From a virus: DNA of 29,427 bases. Positions 1 through 5,974 of this stretch are shown piece after piece. The stretch is from IMG/VR virus record IMGVR_UViG_3300020428_001135, positions 1-29,427 of that record, one strand, 5' to 3'. The position numbers and the translations under genes are program-made. The notes under the pieces were generated by a model. It searched no databases, was not told the origin of the DNA, and worked only from the letters and a program-made list of their open reading frames with translations. The first letter of the stretch is position 1. Each line of letters begins with the position of its first letter.

Positions 1-457
1 GTAGTGTTCCACGTCTAGCACACCATTGTGCAATACGTGTATATTTAGAAAGTCCTATTAGTGTCTCTGCCGCAATAATGCCAATATATGCAACACCGTT
101 CACAGGTTGATGATGATGTGAACACATGCTTTTTATTTCACTTCTTACTACTAGCATACCTTTGTAACCATCATCTACATGGTTAGGAAATGCAGTTGCA
201 TTAGGCATTGGATCATAACGTCCTGACATTATTTCATTAAAATACATTTTAGCAAGTCGCCTACCAGTGTCCATGCTATTAGGATCACTATGCCTGTCAA
301 TTACTAAGCTATCTAAAACTTGTTCAAACTTTAGTGTTGCCTCTTCAATCAGTTGTTCTTTGTCGCCTTCCTGCAAGACATCGGAAATATTGTCACCTGC
401 CCAATAGCGGATGCCAGCATCTTGCAGTCTTGTAATAATTTGTTTGCTTTTACTCAT
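1..457 (-). CDS. folE: GTP cyclohydrolase I, C-terminally truncated by window edge
   Basis: This enzyme converts GTP to 7,8-dihydroneopterin triphosphate, the first step of both folate and 7-deazaguanine (queuosine/preQ0) synthesis. I translated 152 residues from an ATG at 457; the gene runs off the left edge without a stop. Family signatures are clear: the zinc-site segment MCSHHHQPVNG (Cys112, His114, His115), then YIGIIA and the IGLSKYTRIAQ segment (about residues 134-144), followed by ARRG, where the family continues with a QE(R)LT segment beyond the window. The N-terminal region (residues 30-85) matches the helical part of the family. An SD-like CGGAG lies just upstream of the ATG, behind a near-perfect sigma-70 promoter (502-530). 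With the dpdA-like and QueD-like genes of this window, the likely role is supplying precursor for modified DNA bases. A folate role is the alternative. Confidence 0.93.
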   Translation of the reverse strand, partial: MSKSKQIITRLQDAGIRYWAGDNISDVLQEGDKEQLIEEATLKFEQVLDSLVIDRHSDPNSMDTGRRLAKMYFNEIMSGRYDPMPNATAFPNHVDDGYKGMLVVRSEIKSMCSHHHQPVNGVAYIGIIAAETLIGLSKYTRIAQWCARRGTL

Positions 458-474
458 TTTTTATTCTCCGAGTT

Positions 475-492
475 ATAGACGAGGATGTCTAT
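475..492 (-). promoter_or_regulatory. Leader hairpin in the folE mRNA
   Basis: The segment reads ATAGAC-ATCCTC-GTCTAT on the minus strand: a perfect 6-bp stem with a 6-nt loop. It lies between the predicted transcription start (about 495) and the folE ribosome binding site, so it would form the very 5' end of the folE transcript. It could stabilise the mRNA or limit ribosome access. There is no T-run after it, so it is not a terminator. The role is inference; the complementarity is seen. Confidence 0.5.
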
Positions 493-501
493 TATGTTAT
501 T

Positions 502-530
502 ATTATACAATATATTTAGGCGATTGTCAA
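502..530 (-). promoter_or_regulatory. Sigma-70-type promoter for folE
   Basis: On the minus strand the sequence gives TTGACA (525-530), a 17-bp spacer, then TATAAT (502-507). Both hexamers and the spacer length match the bacterial sigma-70 consensus exactly. It sits in the longest gene-free stretch of the window (458-578), about 45 bp before the folE ATG. Transcription would start near 495 and give a leader of about 38 nt holding a hairpin. The rest of 458-578 shows nothing else recognisable. Confidence 0.88.
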
Positions 531-578
531 TCAAAACATTCGCCCAAATTAAATTTTTTGTTTGTATTTAGGTTTTTC

Positions 579-815
579 TTACCCATTCAATACAGTTTTG
601 TCGGAACTTTCAGAAAAATATTTGTCCAACATAGATAGTCTATCGTCTGCCGCCGCTAGTTTGTTTAATTCTTCTATCACTGCTTCTGTAATATCAGAAT
701 GTTCACCTATTCCAGCGGGCATAGTTTGATAGACTTTAATATTGGCCATATGGACCGCTATCTCCCCCTCTGCCTGCTTTCTGGCCGCAATCAATAAAGC
801 TTCACCTGGTTTCAT
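579..815 (-). CDS. Small conserved phage protein, function unknown
   Basis: A 78-residue soluble protein beginning MKPGEALLIAARKQAEGE. It is mostly helical in character, with a central GIGEH segment (about 46-50) and a C-terminal charged helix. I recall similar short proteins starting MKPGEALL in T4-like marine phages, none with a known function to my knowledge. Its ATG at 815 overlaps the TGA of the HIT gene (ATGA), and an SD AAGGAGAG lies eight bases upstream inside that gene, so the two are probably translationally coupled. It ends 120 bases before folE and is the last gene before the folE promoter. Confidence 0.75.
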   Translation of the reverse strand: MKPGEALLIAARKQAEGEIAVHMANIKVYQTMPAGIGEHSDITEAVIEELNKLAAADDRLSMLDKYFSESSDKTVLNG

Positions 816-1168
816 CCACCACTCTCCTTACGTTTTAGGTAATTTCCTTTGTTAGGAATTACGTTTCTGACCCCACCTCTGGGATCCTCGATATCCCCCT
901 TTTTACGGGGAATTAAGTGTACATGAGGATACATCACAGTTTGTCCTGCGGCCTCACCTACATTTTGTCCTATATTAAATCCATCACATATCTTATCTTG
1001 TACCCATTCATATCCCCAGCCGTATGCGGCTTTATAACAATATGCTAAACACTCCCATGTTTCTTCTTTAGGCACAAACAAAATATGTCCGTCTGTGACC
1101 GGAAATCCGTCTTTATAAACTGTATAATGCTTCGTATCTATTACTATGTCAGTCCAAGGTTTATCCAT
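812..1168 (-). CDS. HIT-family nucleotide hydrolase/transferase
   Basis: HIT (histidine triad) proteins hydrolyse or transfer nucleoside monophosphates, for example Ap4A- or AMP-NH2-type substrates. The 118-residue protein has the family pattern: an N-terminal strand pair, a GHILFVPK segment (27-34), a long helix, FNIGQNVGEAAGQTV (64-78), and PHVHLIPRKKGD (81-92). His82 aligns with the nucleophile and His84 with the third His. The first His of the classic HxHxH is replaced by Tyr80, a common variation in phage members. The start is ATG at 1168 behind TAGGA. The substrate cannot be told from sequence. A housekeeping role in removing toxic dinucleotides during replication is one possibility. 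Confidence 0.88.
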   Translation of the reverse strand: MDKPWTDIVIDTKHYTVYKDGFPVTDGHILFVPKEETWECLAYCYKAAYGWGYEWVQDKICDGFNIGQNVGEAAGQTVMYPHVHLIPRKKGDIEDPRGGVRNVIPNKGNYLKRKESGG

Positions 1169-1173
1169 AATAT

Positions 1174-1512
1174 TTAATTTCCTACAAAAAAGTTAACAAT
1201 GCCTGTTGCAAAAATAAAAACTGCTACTCCATTAATAAAAACTAGTGCTCTATCATGCCAAAGCATACCTACTACTCCCCAACCCATTACTCCACCAAGA
1301 TGAAAGAATAAGTTATATGGCTCCATACCTCCAGCACTGGTCAATACCATTCCAATAAGAATAATAAAACTAGAAGCCCACTTAATATACCAACTTAGAT
1401 CGTACTTAGGTGTAATCTTTTTAAACACTCTACTAGAGTTTAACTCCTTAATCTTATCGTCTAAATTAGGAACCCACTTTTTTATTTCTTTTTCTATATC
1501 TTTTTTATTCAT
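1174..1512 (-). CDS. Conserved three-TM membrane protein (DUF6552-like)
   Basis: A 112-residue protein with a charged, soluble N-terminus (about 1-42) followed by three hydrophobic segments (about 45-62, 68-85 and 90-110). The signature YDLSWYIKWASSFIILIGM and a later WHDRALVFINGVAVF segment match a family of small membrane proteins I know from marine phages, catalogued I believe as DUF6552; that assignment is from memory. Function is unknown. The ATG at 1512 lies within the end of the phosphoribosyltransferase gene, with an SD AGGAAC upstream. Membrane proteins of this sort are numerous in this window. Confidence 0.75.
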   Translation of the reverse strand: MNKKDIEKEIKKWVPNLDDKIKELNSSRVFKKITPKYDLSWYIKWASSFIILIGMVLTSAGGMEPYNLFFHLGGVMGWGVVGMLWHDRALVFINGVAVFIFATGIVNFFVGN

Positions 1513-2038
1513 ATGTTCCTACATTTTCCCAAGGGTAAACTAACCAAACATCTTCTTCTGCCTTGTTAACCTCATGACAAGAATAGTGTGTCTTAAATTT
1601 AAACTCACTAGCTAAATTATCTGTTATAACCGCAAATCTTACATTTTCACACCAAACATTACGCCAATGATCATCTTCAGGGTAACAACTGCTTTGCCAG
1701 TCTTCAACAATCCAATTGAATGTTGATCCTGTATCGTTTATATCGTCAACAATTAATATATTCTTTCCTTGTCCGTTACTGTCTGCATTAGGACTTCCAA
1801 ATGCATCTTCTGCCATCCAAGCATTAGATTCGTTTGCATATCCACTGTCACGTAAACTAACTTTTATTGCTTCACAACGTATGCCGGTCATATTAGAAAT
1901 AATTGTTGCAGGAACATTGCCGCCTCTTGTTATTCCTACAATATAATCAGGTGTCCATTGATCCTTATACATTTGATTTACAATACTTGTGCTACAATTT
2001 TCTATGTCTTTCCATGTATAGAAATGCTTTTTAATCAT
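1505..2038 (-). CDS. Phosphoribosyltransferase-family protein
   Basis: Type I phosphoribosyltransferases attach ribose-5-phosphate from PRPP to a base, usually a purine or orotate. The 177-residue protein holds the PRPP-binding loop KNILIVDDINDTGSTF (about 92-107) and the upstream strand DYIVGITRGGNVPA (31-44), typical of the xanthine/hypoxanthine-type fold. I start it at ATG 2038, one base after the TAA of the upstream oxygenase gene (TAATATG), because residue 1 then gives MIKKHFYTWKDIE, which resembles phage homologues. An in-frame ATG at 2059 would add seven residues. Given the nearby deazaguanine genes, purine salvage or handling of a modified base are both possible, but the substrate is not visible. 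Confidence 0.85.
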   Translation of the reverse strand: MIKKHFYTWKDIENCSTSIVNQMYKDQWTPDYIVGITRGGNVPATIISNMTGIRCEAIKVSLRDSGYANESNAWMAEDAFGSPNADSNGQGKNILIVDDINDTGSTFNWIVEDWQSSCYPEDDHWRNVWCENVRFAVITDNLASEFKFKTHYSCHEVNKAEEDVWLVYPWENVGTYE

Positions 2039-2039
2039 A

Positions 2040-2600
2040 TTACCAAACCCAAGATACAAAACTGTATCTTGTCCCTTCTGTTATTAATGTTACTTTGTGT
2101 GAGTACATAAATGTACTTGGAAATATAAGAATATCTCCTGCTCCTAGCTCAACTTTATTGTCGTCTAGCATAATAAAATCGCCGCCTGTAAAGTTATCGT
2201 TTAATAATCCTACTACAGACAGGGTAGGAATACCTTTTCTTTCACCGTCGAACATCTGTTGAACTCGATCGGCATGCATATGCATCTGTGTATTTTCATC
2301 ATACTTATTAAACCTAACATCAGTAAATCCGTCAAACCCTTGAAGTGTAGGTAATGCTATATCTTTTTCTATGTATTGTATTAGACTATCTTTAACAATA
2401 TGATGTAGTTCTTTATAGTGAGGCACTACTTGGTGAGATATAGAAAGTTCAGTATCTGTACTAAATTTCTCTTTTTCACTATGCGAATAAAATGTATGCT
2501 TTTGCCAGTCATCTTGGAAATTCTCAATTATAGTATTGCATATGTTTACAGGAACTTTTTGTTTTTGAACGACTACATAAGACATAAGATCTTTCTTCAT
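2040..2600 (-). CDS. 2-oxoglutarate/Fe(II)-dependent oxygenase
   Basis: These enzymes hydroxylate proteins, small molecules or nucleic acid bases using 2-oxoglutarate, O2 and Fe(II). The 186-residue protein shows the jelly-roll core with the iron facial triad: His109-x-Asp111 in MHMHADRV and distal His168 in YSHKV, then Arg178 in GTRYSFVSW for 2-oxoglutarate. The GDFIMLDD...GDILIFPS segment (140-162) is typical of the prolyl-4-hydroxylase-like phage enzymes. The ATG overlaps the stop of the upstream gene (TAATG). Such genes are common in marine T4-like phages, with unknown substrates. Next to a glycosyltransferase and a DpdA-like enzyme, modification of DNA or of a virion protein is possible but unproven. 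Confidence 0.88.
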   Translation of the reverse strand: MKKDLMSYVVVQKQKVPVNICNTIIENFQDDWQKHTFYSHSEKEKFSTDTELSISHQVVPHYKELHHIVKDSLIQYIEKDIALPTLQGFDGFTDVRFNKYDENTQMHMHADRVQQMFDGERKGIPTLSVVGLLNDNFTGGDFIMLDDNKVELGAGDILIFPSTFMYSHKVTLITEGTRYSFVSWVW

Positions 2601-2965
2601 TATGCATCACCCTCCTTCTTTTTATTAAAGTCTGACTTACACATATCATAGAATAATTTAAAATTTCTCCAAGCCTTATCTAACCCTGGATAATCTTTAG
2701 ACATTTCTTCCACATCATTTTTAAAATTAGTTTCTGTATAGGATGCTTCTCCGGGACTAATATTTACTGTAAACTCTGATCCAGTATCATTTGTTCCATA
2801 TGATAAAGGATCAAATCTTCCATCTCCATAAGATACACCGCTTGTGCCTCCGCCTGTTGATGCTACATCGTATGTAATAGTATCGCCTAAATCTAAATTG
2901 AGTTGATCGATATTAACAGTTACAGTATCTTCCAAGGTTATTTTGTAAGTGGTATCATCTCCCAT
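2600..2965 (-). CDS. Small acidic protein with glycine-rich centre, unknown
   Basis: I do not recognise this 121-residue protein. The first 35 residues are beta-prone and hydrophobic/polar alternating (TYKITLEDTVTVNIDQLNLDL). A GGGTSGVSYGDGRFDPLSYG stretch (about 38-57) looks like a flexible or surface loop. The last 40 residues are helical and charged (NDVEEMSKDYPGLDKAWRNFKLFYD), ending in a lysine-rich tail. It overlaps the glycosyltransferase stop and the oxygenase start by TAATG junctions, so it belongs to that translation unit. The composition would fit a minor virion or accessory protein. Confidence 0.7.
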   Translation of the reverse strand: MGDDTTYKITLEDTVTVNIDQLNLDLGDTITYDVASTGGGTSGVSYGDGRFDPLSYGTNDTGSEFTVNISPGEASYTETNFKNDVEEMSKDYPGLDKAWRNFKLFYDMCKSDFNKKKEGDA

Positions 2966-4014
2966 TAAATAGCCTCATATAACTGCTTACCAGAAAAGAA
3001 ATCTGTGTTAAGTTTTTTTACTTGTTTATCTAATGGTACAAGAAAGTCTTCATAGTGTTCCATGTATTCGGATATCTGATTAACAACTTCTGATCTATGA
3101 ATTTTGTAACTTGCAAAACTTTCTGTCCATTTGCTAGGATATTTAAAATCTGGCAAAGCCATTTCTTCGTAGCTAAGTCTGTCTGGAACCATTGGTATTG
3201 CACCAACAACTGCTCCTTCGTACCAACTAATACCTAGTGTTTCTTGTAAGTTTGCACTAAACACCATCTTAGCTTCTCCTAGCAAGTTATGATATTGATT
3301 CTTATCAAGTTGTTTTTCTTGACAAACAACAAAATCATATTGTGGTAACTGTGTTGCTAAATCACTGAAGATTTCTAGTTGTTTTTCTGGAGCAATTCTA
3401 TGTGGAAAAAGTATTAAATTACGTTTCTGCATTCCTTTATATGGAAGCAATTCTTCACGTAAATACTCCATAGGCCACCCAACTCGAACACTTTTTTCAT
3501 CTAACTCTATTCCTTCTAACATAAGTTCATTACTAAACATATTAATATGAAACTCTGTAGCAAAGAAGTTGTGATTATAGCATTCATACATACTAGCTTC
3601 AGCTTTTCTAACCCAAGGTTTGTTACCAATTAGTCTACCTAAAAAGTCGTGCGGATCATAACTACCAGCATGCCACATGCCACCAATGCTAATGTCAACA
3701 CCCAATAATTCTGCCATATAACGCAATTGAATAACTGTAGGATTCCAGGCATCGGTGTACAAAAAATAATCATCGTCTTTAACCTTGCCATTGCAGAACA
3801 TTTCTCCTATTTGTTCGAGTTGTTTACTCTTATATATGTTCGTTCCGCCAAAGTTAAGAAACGCCCCAGGCGTTGTTGCTTGAGGAGTCTCTCCTCCACT
3901 TATAGTGACGACTTCCTCATTAGTAGACCGTTTAAGTTGCTTAGGAAGATGCTCCTTCCACTGTTTAGTATACCTAGTGTCTACTGCTTCAATGTCTACT
4001 ATATAAATGGTCAT
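2965..4014 (-). CDS. GT-B-fold glycosyltransferase
   Basis: A 349-residue protein with the two-domain layout of GT-B glycosyltransferases. The C-terminal half has RNLILFPHRIAPEKQLEIF (about 197-215), the nucleotide-sugar domain start, then a VFSANLQETLGISWYEGAVVGAIPMVPD-type segment (about 250-277). That segment carries the E-x7-E arrangement of GT4-like retaining enzymes and a GAIPMVPD loop. The N-terminal half has DYFLYTDAWNP and a GGMWHAGSYDPHDFLGRLIG region, familiar from marine T4-like phages. The acceptor is unknown. In phages, enzymes of this kind decorate DNA bases, virion proteins or host surface. Its place between the QueD-like gene and a 2OG oxygenase makes a DNA-modification role worth testing. 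ATG at 4014 overlaps the previous stop (ATGA). Confidence 0.85.
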   Translation of the reverse strand: MTIYIVDIEAVDTRYTKQWKEHLPKQLKRSTNEEVVTISGGETPQATTPGAFLNFGGTNIYKSKQLEQIGEMFCNGKVKDDDYFLYTDAWNPTVIQLRYMAELLGVDISIGGMWHAGSYDPHDFLGRLIGNKPWVRKAEASMYECYNHNFFATEFHINMFSNELMLEGIELDEKSVRVGWPMEYLREELLPYKGMQKRNLILFPHRIAPEKQLEIFSDLATQLPQYDFVVCQEKQLDKNQYHNLLGEAKMVFSANLQETLGISWYEGAVVGAIPMVPDRLSYEEMALPDFKYPSKWTESFASYKIHRSEVVNQISEYMEHYEDFLVPLDKQVKKLNTDFFSGKQLYEAI

Positions 4015-4196
4015 CGTCTTTTATTATTCCTCCATTTTTTTCTAGTTCTAGACCAAGCCATATAACTTTCCCAAGTTCTGTCGCCTTTTTTATAAAGGCT
4101 GGCTTCTTTAAAAACTTTACCTTCGAGTCTACAGTAATCTCGGAATGTGTCGAGATCGTCAAAAATTTTCCTAATAAGGGGATTCTTAATTGCCAT
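4011..4196 (-). CDS. Small basic conserved phage protein, unknown
   Basis: I start this 61-residue protein at ATG 4196, because an SD AAGGAACT sits just upstream and the next gene ends at 4213; an in-frame ATG at 4268 would overlap that gene by 56 bases with no good SD. The sequence begins MAIKNPLIRKIFDDLDTFRDYCRLEG and ends WSRTRKKWRNNKRR. I recall short proteins with the IFDDL..F.D.CR pattern in T4-like marine phages, without a function. The strongly basic tail suggests binding to nucleic acid or protein. It ends with ATGA overlap onto the glycosyltransferase start. Confidence 0.72.
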   Translation of the reverse strand: MAIKNPLIRKIFDDLDTFRDYCRLEGKVFKEASLYKKGDRTWESYMAWSRTRKKWRNNKRR

Positions 4197-4212
4197 GATA
4201 GTTCCTTGTATA

Positions 4213-4701
4213 TCATTGTGTGGGGTAATAAATCGAACAGCCGTTTTCACCGTCTTCAGCAACGTCAATCTCTACAAATCGGCCTGGGTATTTTGCAGAA
4301 ATCTCTTGATATAAGTCATCAGCAATCATTTCGCATGACTTATGATTTAATTCTATTACATCTTCATTGTATAGTTTTTCCATCCATCGTTTAAACTGAA
4401 TAAATTCAATATCACGATCATCATGGAATACTTCTATTCGCACTTTGAAGTGGAATATATGCCGATGTGCAACGCCTAAGAAGCTCACGTCGTCCCAGTC
4501 TCCTGTTGCAAGTTTTGGATCATCTTTAGCCGCTGGATACAAATGTATTCCTTCTTTTCTAAATGTTACCCAAATACTTCGCTTTGCATTTTTCACTGCA
4601 TCTTCCATACCTTTTACCTTCTCCATAAGTTCTTCAAATCGAGCTTCTCTCTTATTGACTAAGTTTATTATATTATCTTTAGATGATTTTGTCAAGTCCA
4701 T
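4213..4701 (-). CDS. QueD/PTPS-like T-fold protein (probable 6-carboxytetrahydropterin synthase relative)
   Basis: QueD converts dihydroneopterin triphosphate, the FolE product, to 6-carboxy-5,6,7,8-tetrahydropterin. The 162-residue protein has a helical N-terminal extension (1-40) followed by a region that aligns in order with QueD: an HRHIFHFKVRIEV strand (His79 and His81 as the HxH zinc pair, perhaps with His53), RDIEFIQFKRWMEKL (96-110), KSCEMIADDL with Glu124 at the substrate-Glu position, and a final VEIDVAEDGENGC strand (143-155). The usual catalytic Cys just before HxH is not there, so activity may differ. It overlaps the upstream 171-residue gene by 23 bases. Assignment rests on motif order; a structure search would be decisive. 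FolE and a DpdA-like enzyme in the same window support it. Confidence 0.6.
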   Translation of the reverse strand: MDLTKSSKDNIINLVNKREARFEELMEKVKGMEDAVKNAKRSIWVTFRKEGIHLYPAAKDDPKLATGDWDDVSFLGVAHRHIFHFKVRIEVFHDDRDIEFIQFKRWMEKLYNEDVIELNHKSCEMIADDLYQEISAKYPGRFVEIDVAEDGENGCSIYYPTQ

Positions 4702-5194
4702 AATCTTTCCATTCTGTAAATTTATCTCTATGCATCAAATCATGTAGACTATGACACCAAACACCAGGATTAGATGCCTTAAAGTCTTTATCGTCAATTT
4801 TTAACATAGTGTTATAGTTCCATTGTTTTATATAAGGAACAGGTACACGCAGTTGCGGAATAAAATTATTATATTCGCAAAGTCCACCCTCTAAAAATTC
4901 TTCTGCGTATTTTATAGGAATATCTAGAGAGCATAACTTACCAGCTGACAAAAATGCTTTAATAAGATTCTCCCATGATTCCCATTCTTTATCATTCTCT
5001 GGATGGAATGAATGATTTGCACCAAAGAATATATGTTCACATTGATTTTCATCATAATGTTTTTGTATTTCGTGAGGTTCGTGTACTCCTGTAACAAATA
5101 GTGTTTTTAATCCATATGCAGGAGTCTTTTCTACTTCATTACCTATGAACATTTTAACATCAGTTTGTGTGCCGTTTTCGTAATCTCTATTCAT
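4679..5194 (-). CDS. Conserved marine-phage protein coupled to the QueD-like gene, unknown
   Basis: A 171-residue soluble protein. Notable segments are NGTQTDVKMFIGNEVEKTPAY (about 7-27), LKTLFVTGVHEPHEI (29-43), EHIFFGANHSFH (53-64) and a C-terminal NPGVWCHSLHDLMHRDKFTEWKDY region (143-166). The strand-helix alternation suggests an alpha/beta fold. I recall homologues in T4-like cyanophages listed as hypothetical. The sequence has no radical-SAM CxxxCxxC motif, so it is not QueE, and no PP-loop, so it is not QueC. Its 3' end overlaps the QueD-like start by 23 bases, which suggests linked expression. The conserved Asp, Cys and His residues near the C-terminus could be functional. Confidence 0.75.
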   Translation of the reverse strand: MNRDYENGTQTDVKMFIGNEVEKTPAYGLKTLFVTGVHEPHEIQKHYDENQCEHIFFGANHSFHPENDKEWESWENLIKAFLSAGKLCSLDIPIKYAEEFLEGGLCEYNNFIPQLRVPVPYIKQWNYNTMLKIDDKDFKASNPGVWCHSLHDLMHRDKFTEWKDYGLDKII

Positions 5195-5400
5195 TTGCTT
5201 ATCATCACTAAAATTGCAGTAAAGAAAAGTGCAAAGAACACAACCGTATAGTCTTTTTTTGGTTCTATTTTACAAGCCTCCTCAAACTCACTGTAATCTA
5301 AAGGCATATAATCTCTATTCCATGCATCTCTTCTTGTATCTTTCTTACGTTGATCGACTTTGATAGATCCTGGGTCTACTTTATAATCTTCCTTTTTCAT
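5191..5400 (-). CDS. Small tail-anchored membrane protein
   Basis: A 69-residue protein with a charged soluble part (1-50, rich in Lys, Asp and Arg) and one hydrophobic C-terminal segment (about 51-68, YTVVFFALFFTAILVMIS). The tail-anchored layout would place the N-terminus in the cytoplasm. No family is recognised. It overlaps both neighbours by ATGA junctions (5397-5400 and 5191-5194), so it is translated with the DoxX-like gene. Confidence 0.72.
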   Translation of the reverse strand: MKKEDYKVDPGSIKVDQRKKDTRRDAWNRDYMPLDYSEFEEACKIEPKKDYTVVFFALFFTAILVMISK

Positions 5401-5795
5401 CTATCATTTCCTTTCATTGCAAAATACAATCCACCAACCCATAGCATAACATGAAAGTTATCATAAAGGATAACATCCATAAAGCTCTCAGGTTGTCCTA
5501 CCCAAATCACTCCAGTCATAATACATCCAATAGTAAATCCACTGAACTTAGTTATTAAATTTCCTACCCAGGGCCATAATCTTTTCCAAAGTGCAGAAAT
5601 TCCTCCAATTAGCAGGCCAAACCCTGCTCCTAGTTCACCTAATATTACAAATACCCAAACTATATAAGGCAATTCGAAACTTTGTGCATCTTCAATTGAG
5701 ATAGGTAGTTTAATAAGTCCTTGTTGAATAAACACTATTGCAAGAGGTACTCTTAGCAACCAACCAGGTAAGTGTTCGTTTATTTTCTGTATCAT
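5397..5795 (-). CDS. DoxX-like four-TM membrane protein
   Basis: A 132-residue integral membrane protein with about four hydrophobic segments (roughly 12-30, 44-65, 82-100 and 105-126). The N-terminal WLLRVPLAIVFIQQGLIKLP and the ELGAGFGLLIGG segment match the DoxX/DoxD-like superfamily, whose bacterial members sit with redox and quinone partners. Phage members have no known job; changing host membrane energetics during infection is a guess. It is embedded in a string of very short genes between dpdA and the QueD-like gene, with ATGA overlaps at both ends. Confidence 0.75.
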   Translation of the reverse strand: MIQKINEHLPGWLLRVPLAIVFIQQGLIKLPISIEDAQSFELPYIVWVFVILGELGAGFGLLIGGISALWKRLWPWVGNLITKFSGFTIGCIMTGVIWVGQPESFMDVILYDNFHVMLWVGGLYFAMKGNDR

Positions 5796-5974
5796 TTTCT
5801 TTTTATATGATCCTTTAGTGCTAACTTTTGTTTCTTTAATTTTACTAGATGTTCTTTAGTTTCCCAACTTCTATCGTAATTTCTTTCTGCTTCTACTTGC
5901 TCTACTTTCTTATGAAAGTAATCAAACATATTTTGCATCTTTTTAGCCTTCTTGGTGGCTCTTCCAGTACTCAT
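5792..5974 (-). CDS. YdcH/DUF465-like small coiled protein
   Basis: A 60-residue, highly charged helical protein. The pattern ...FHKKVEQVEAERNYDRSWETKEHLVKLKKQKLALKDHIKRK matches the DUF465 (YdcH) family, in which a conserved LKkqKLaLKD segment follows a helix. Family members are short and uncharacterised. The start ATG overlaps the dpdA-like stop (TAATG), with AGGAG a few bases upstream. It continues the operon from dpdA into the DoxX-like gene. Confidence 0.72.
   Translation of the reverse strand: MSTGRATKKAKKMQNMFDYFHKKVEQVEAERNYDRSWETKEHLVKLKKQKLALKDHIKRK

Noticed and set aside
3989-4216. Minus-strand frame of 75 codons overlapping the small basic gene
   Set aside because: It overlaps two better supported genes in another frame, without an SD; the frame with MAIKNPLIRKIFDDL and AAGGAACT is preferred.
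4679-5194. Possible QueE or QueC to complete the pathway
   Set aside because: No CxxxCxxC radical-SAM motif and no PP-loop SGGxDS motif are in the protein.
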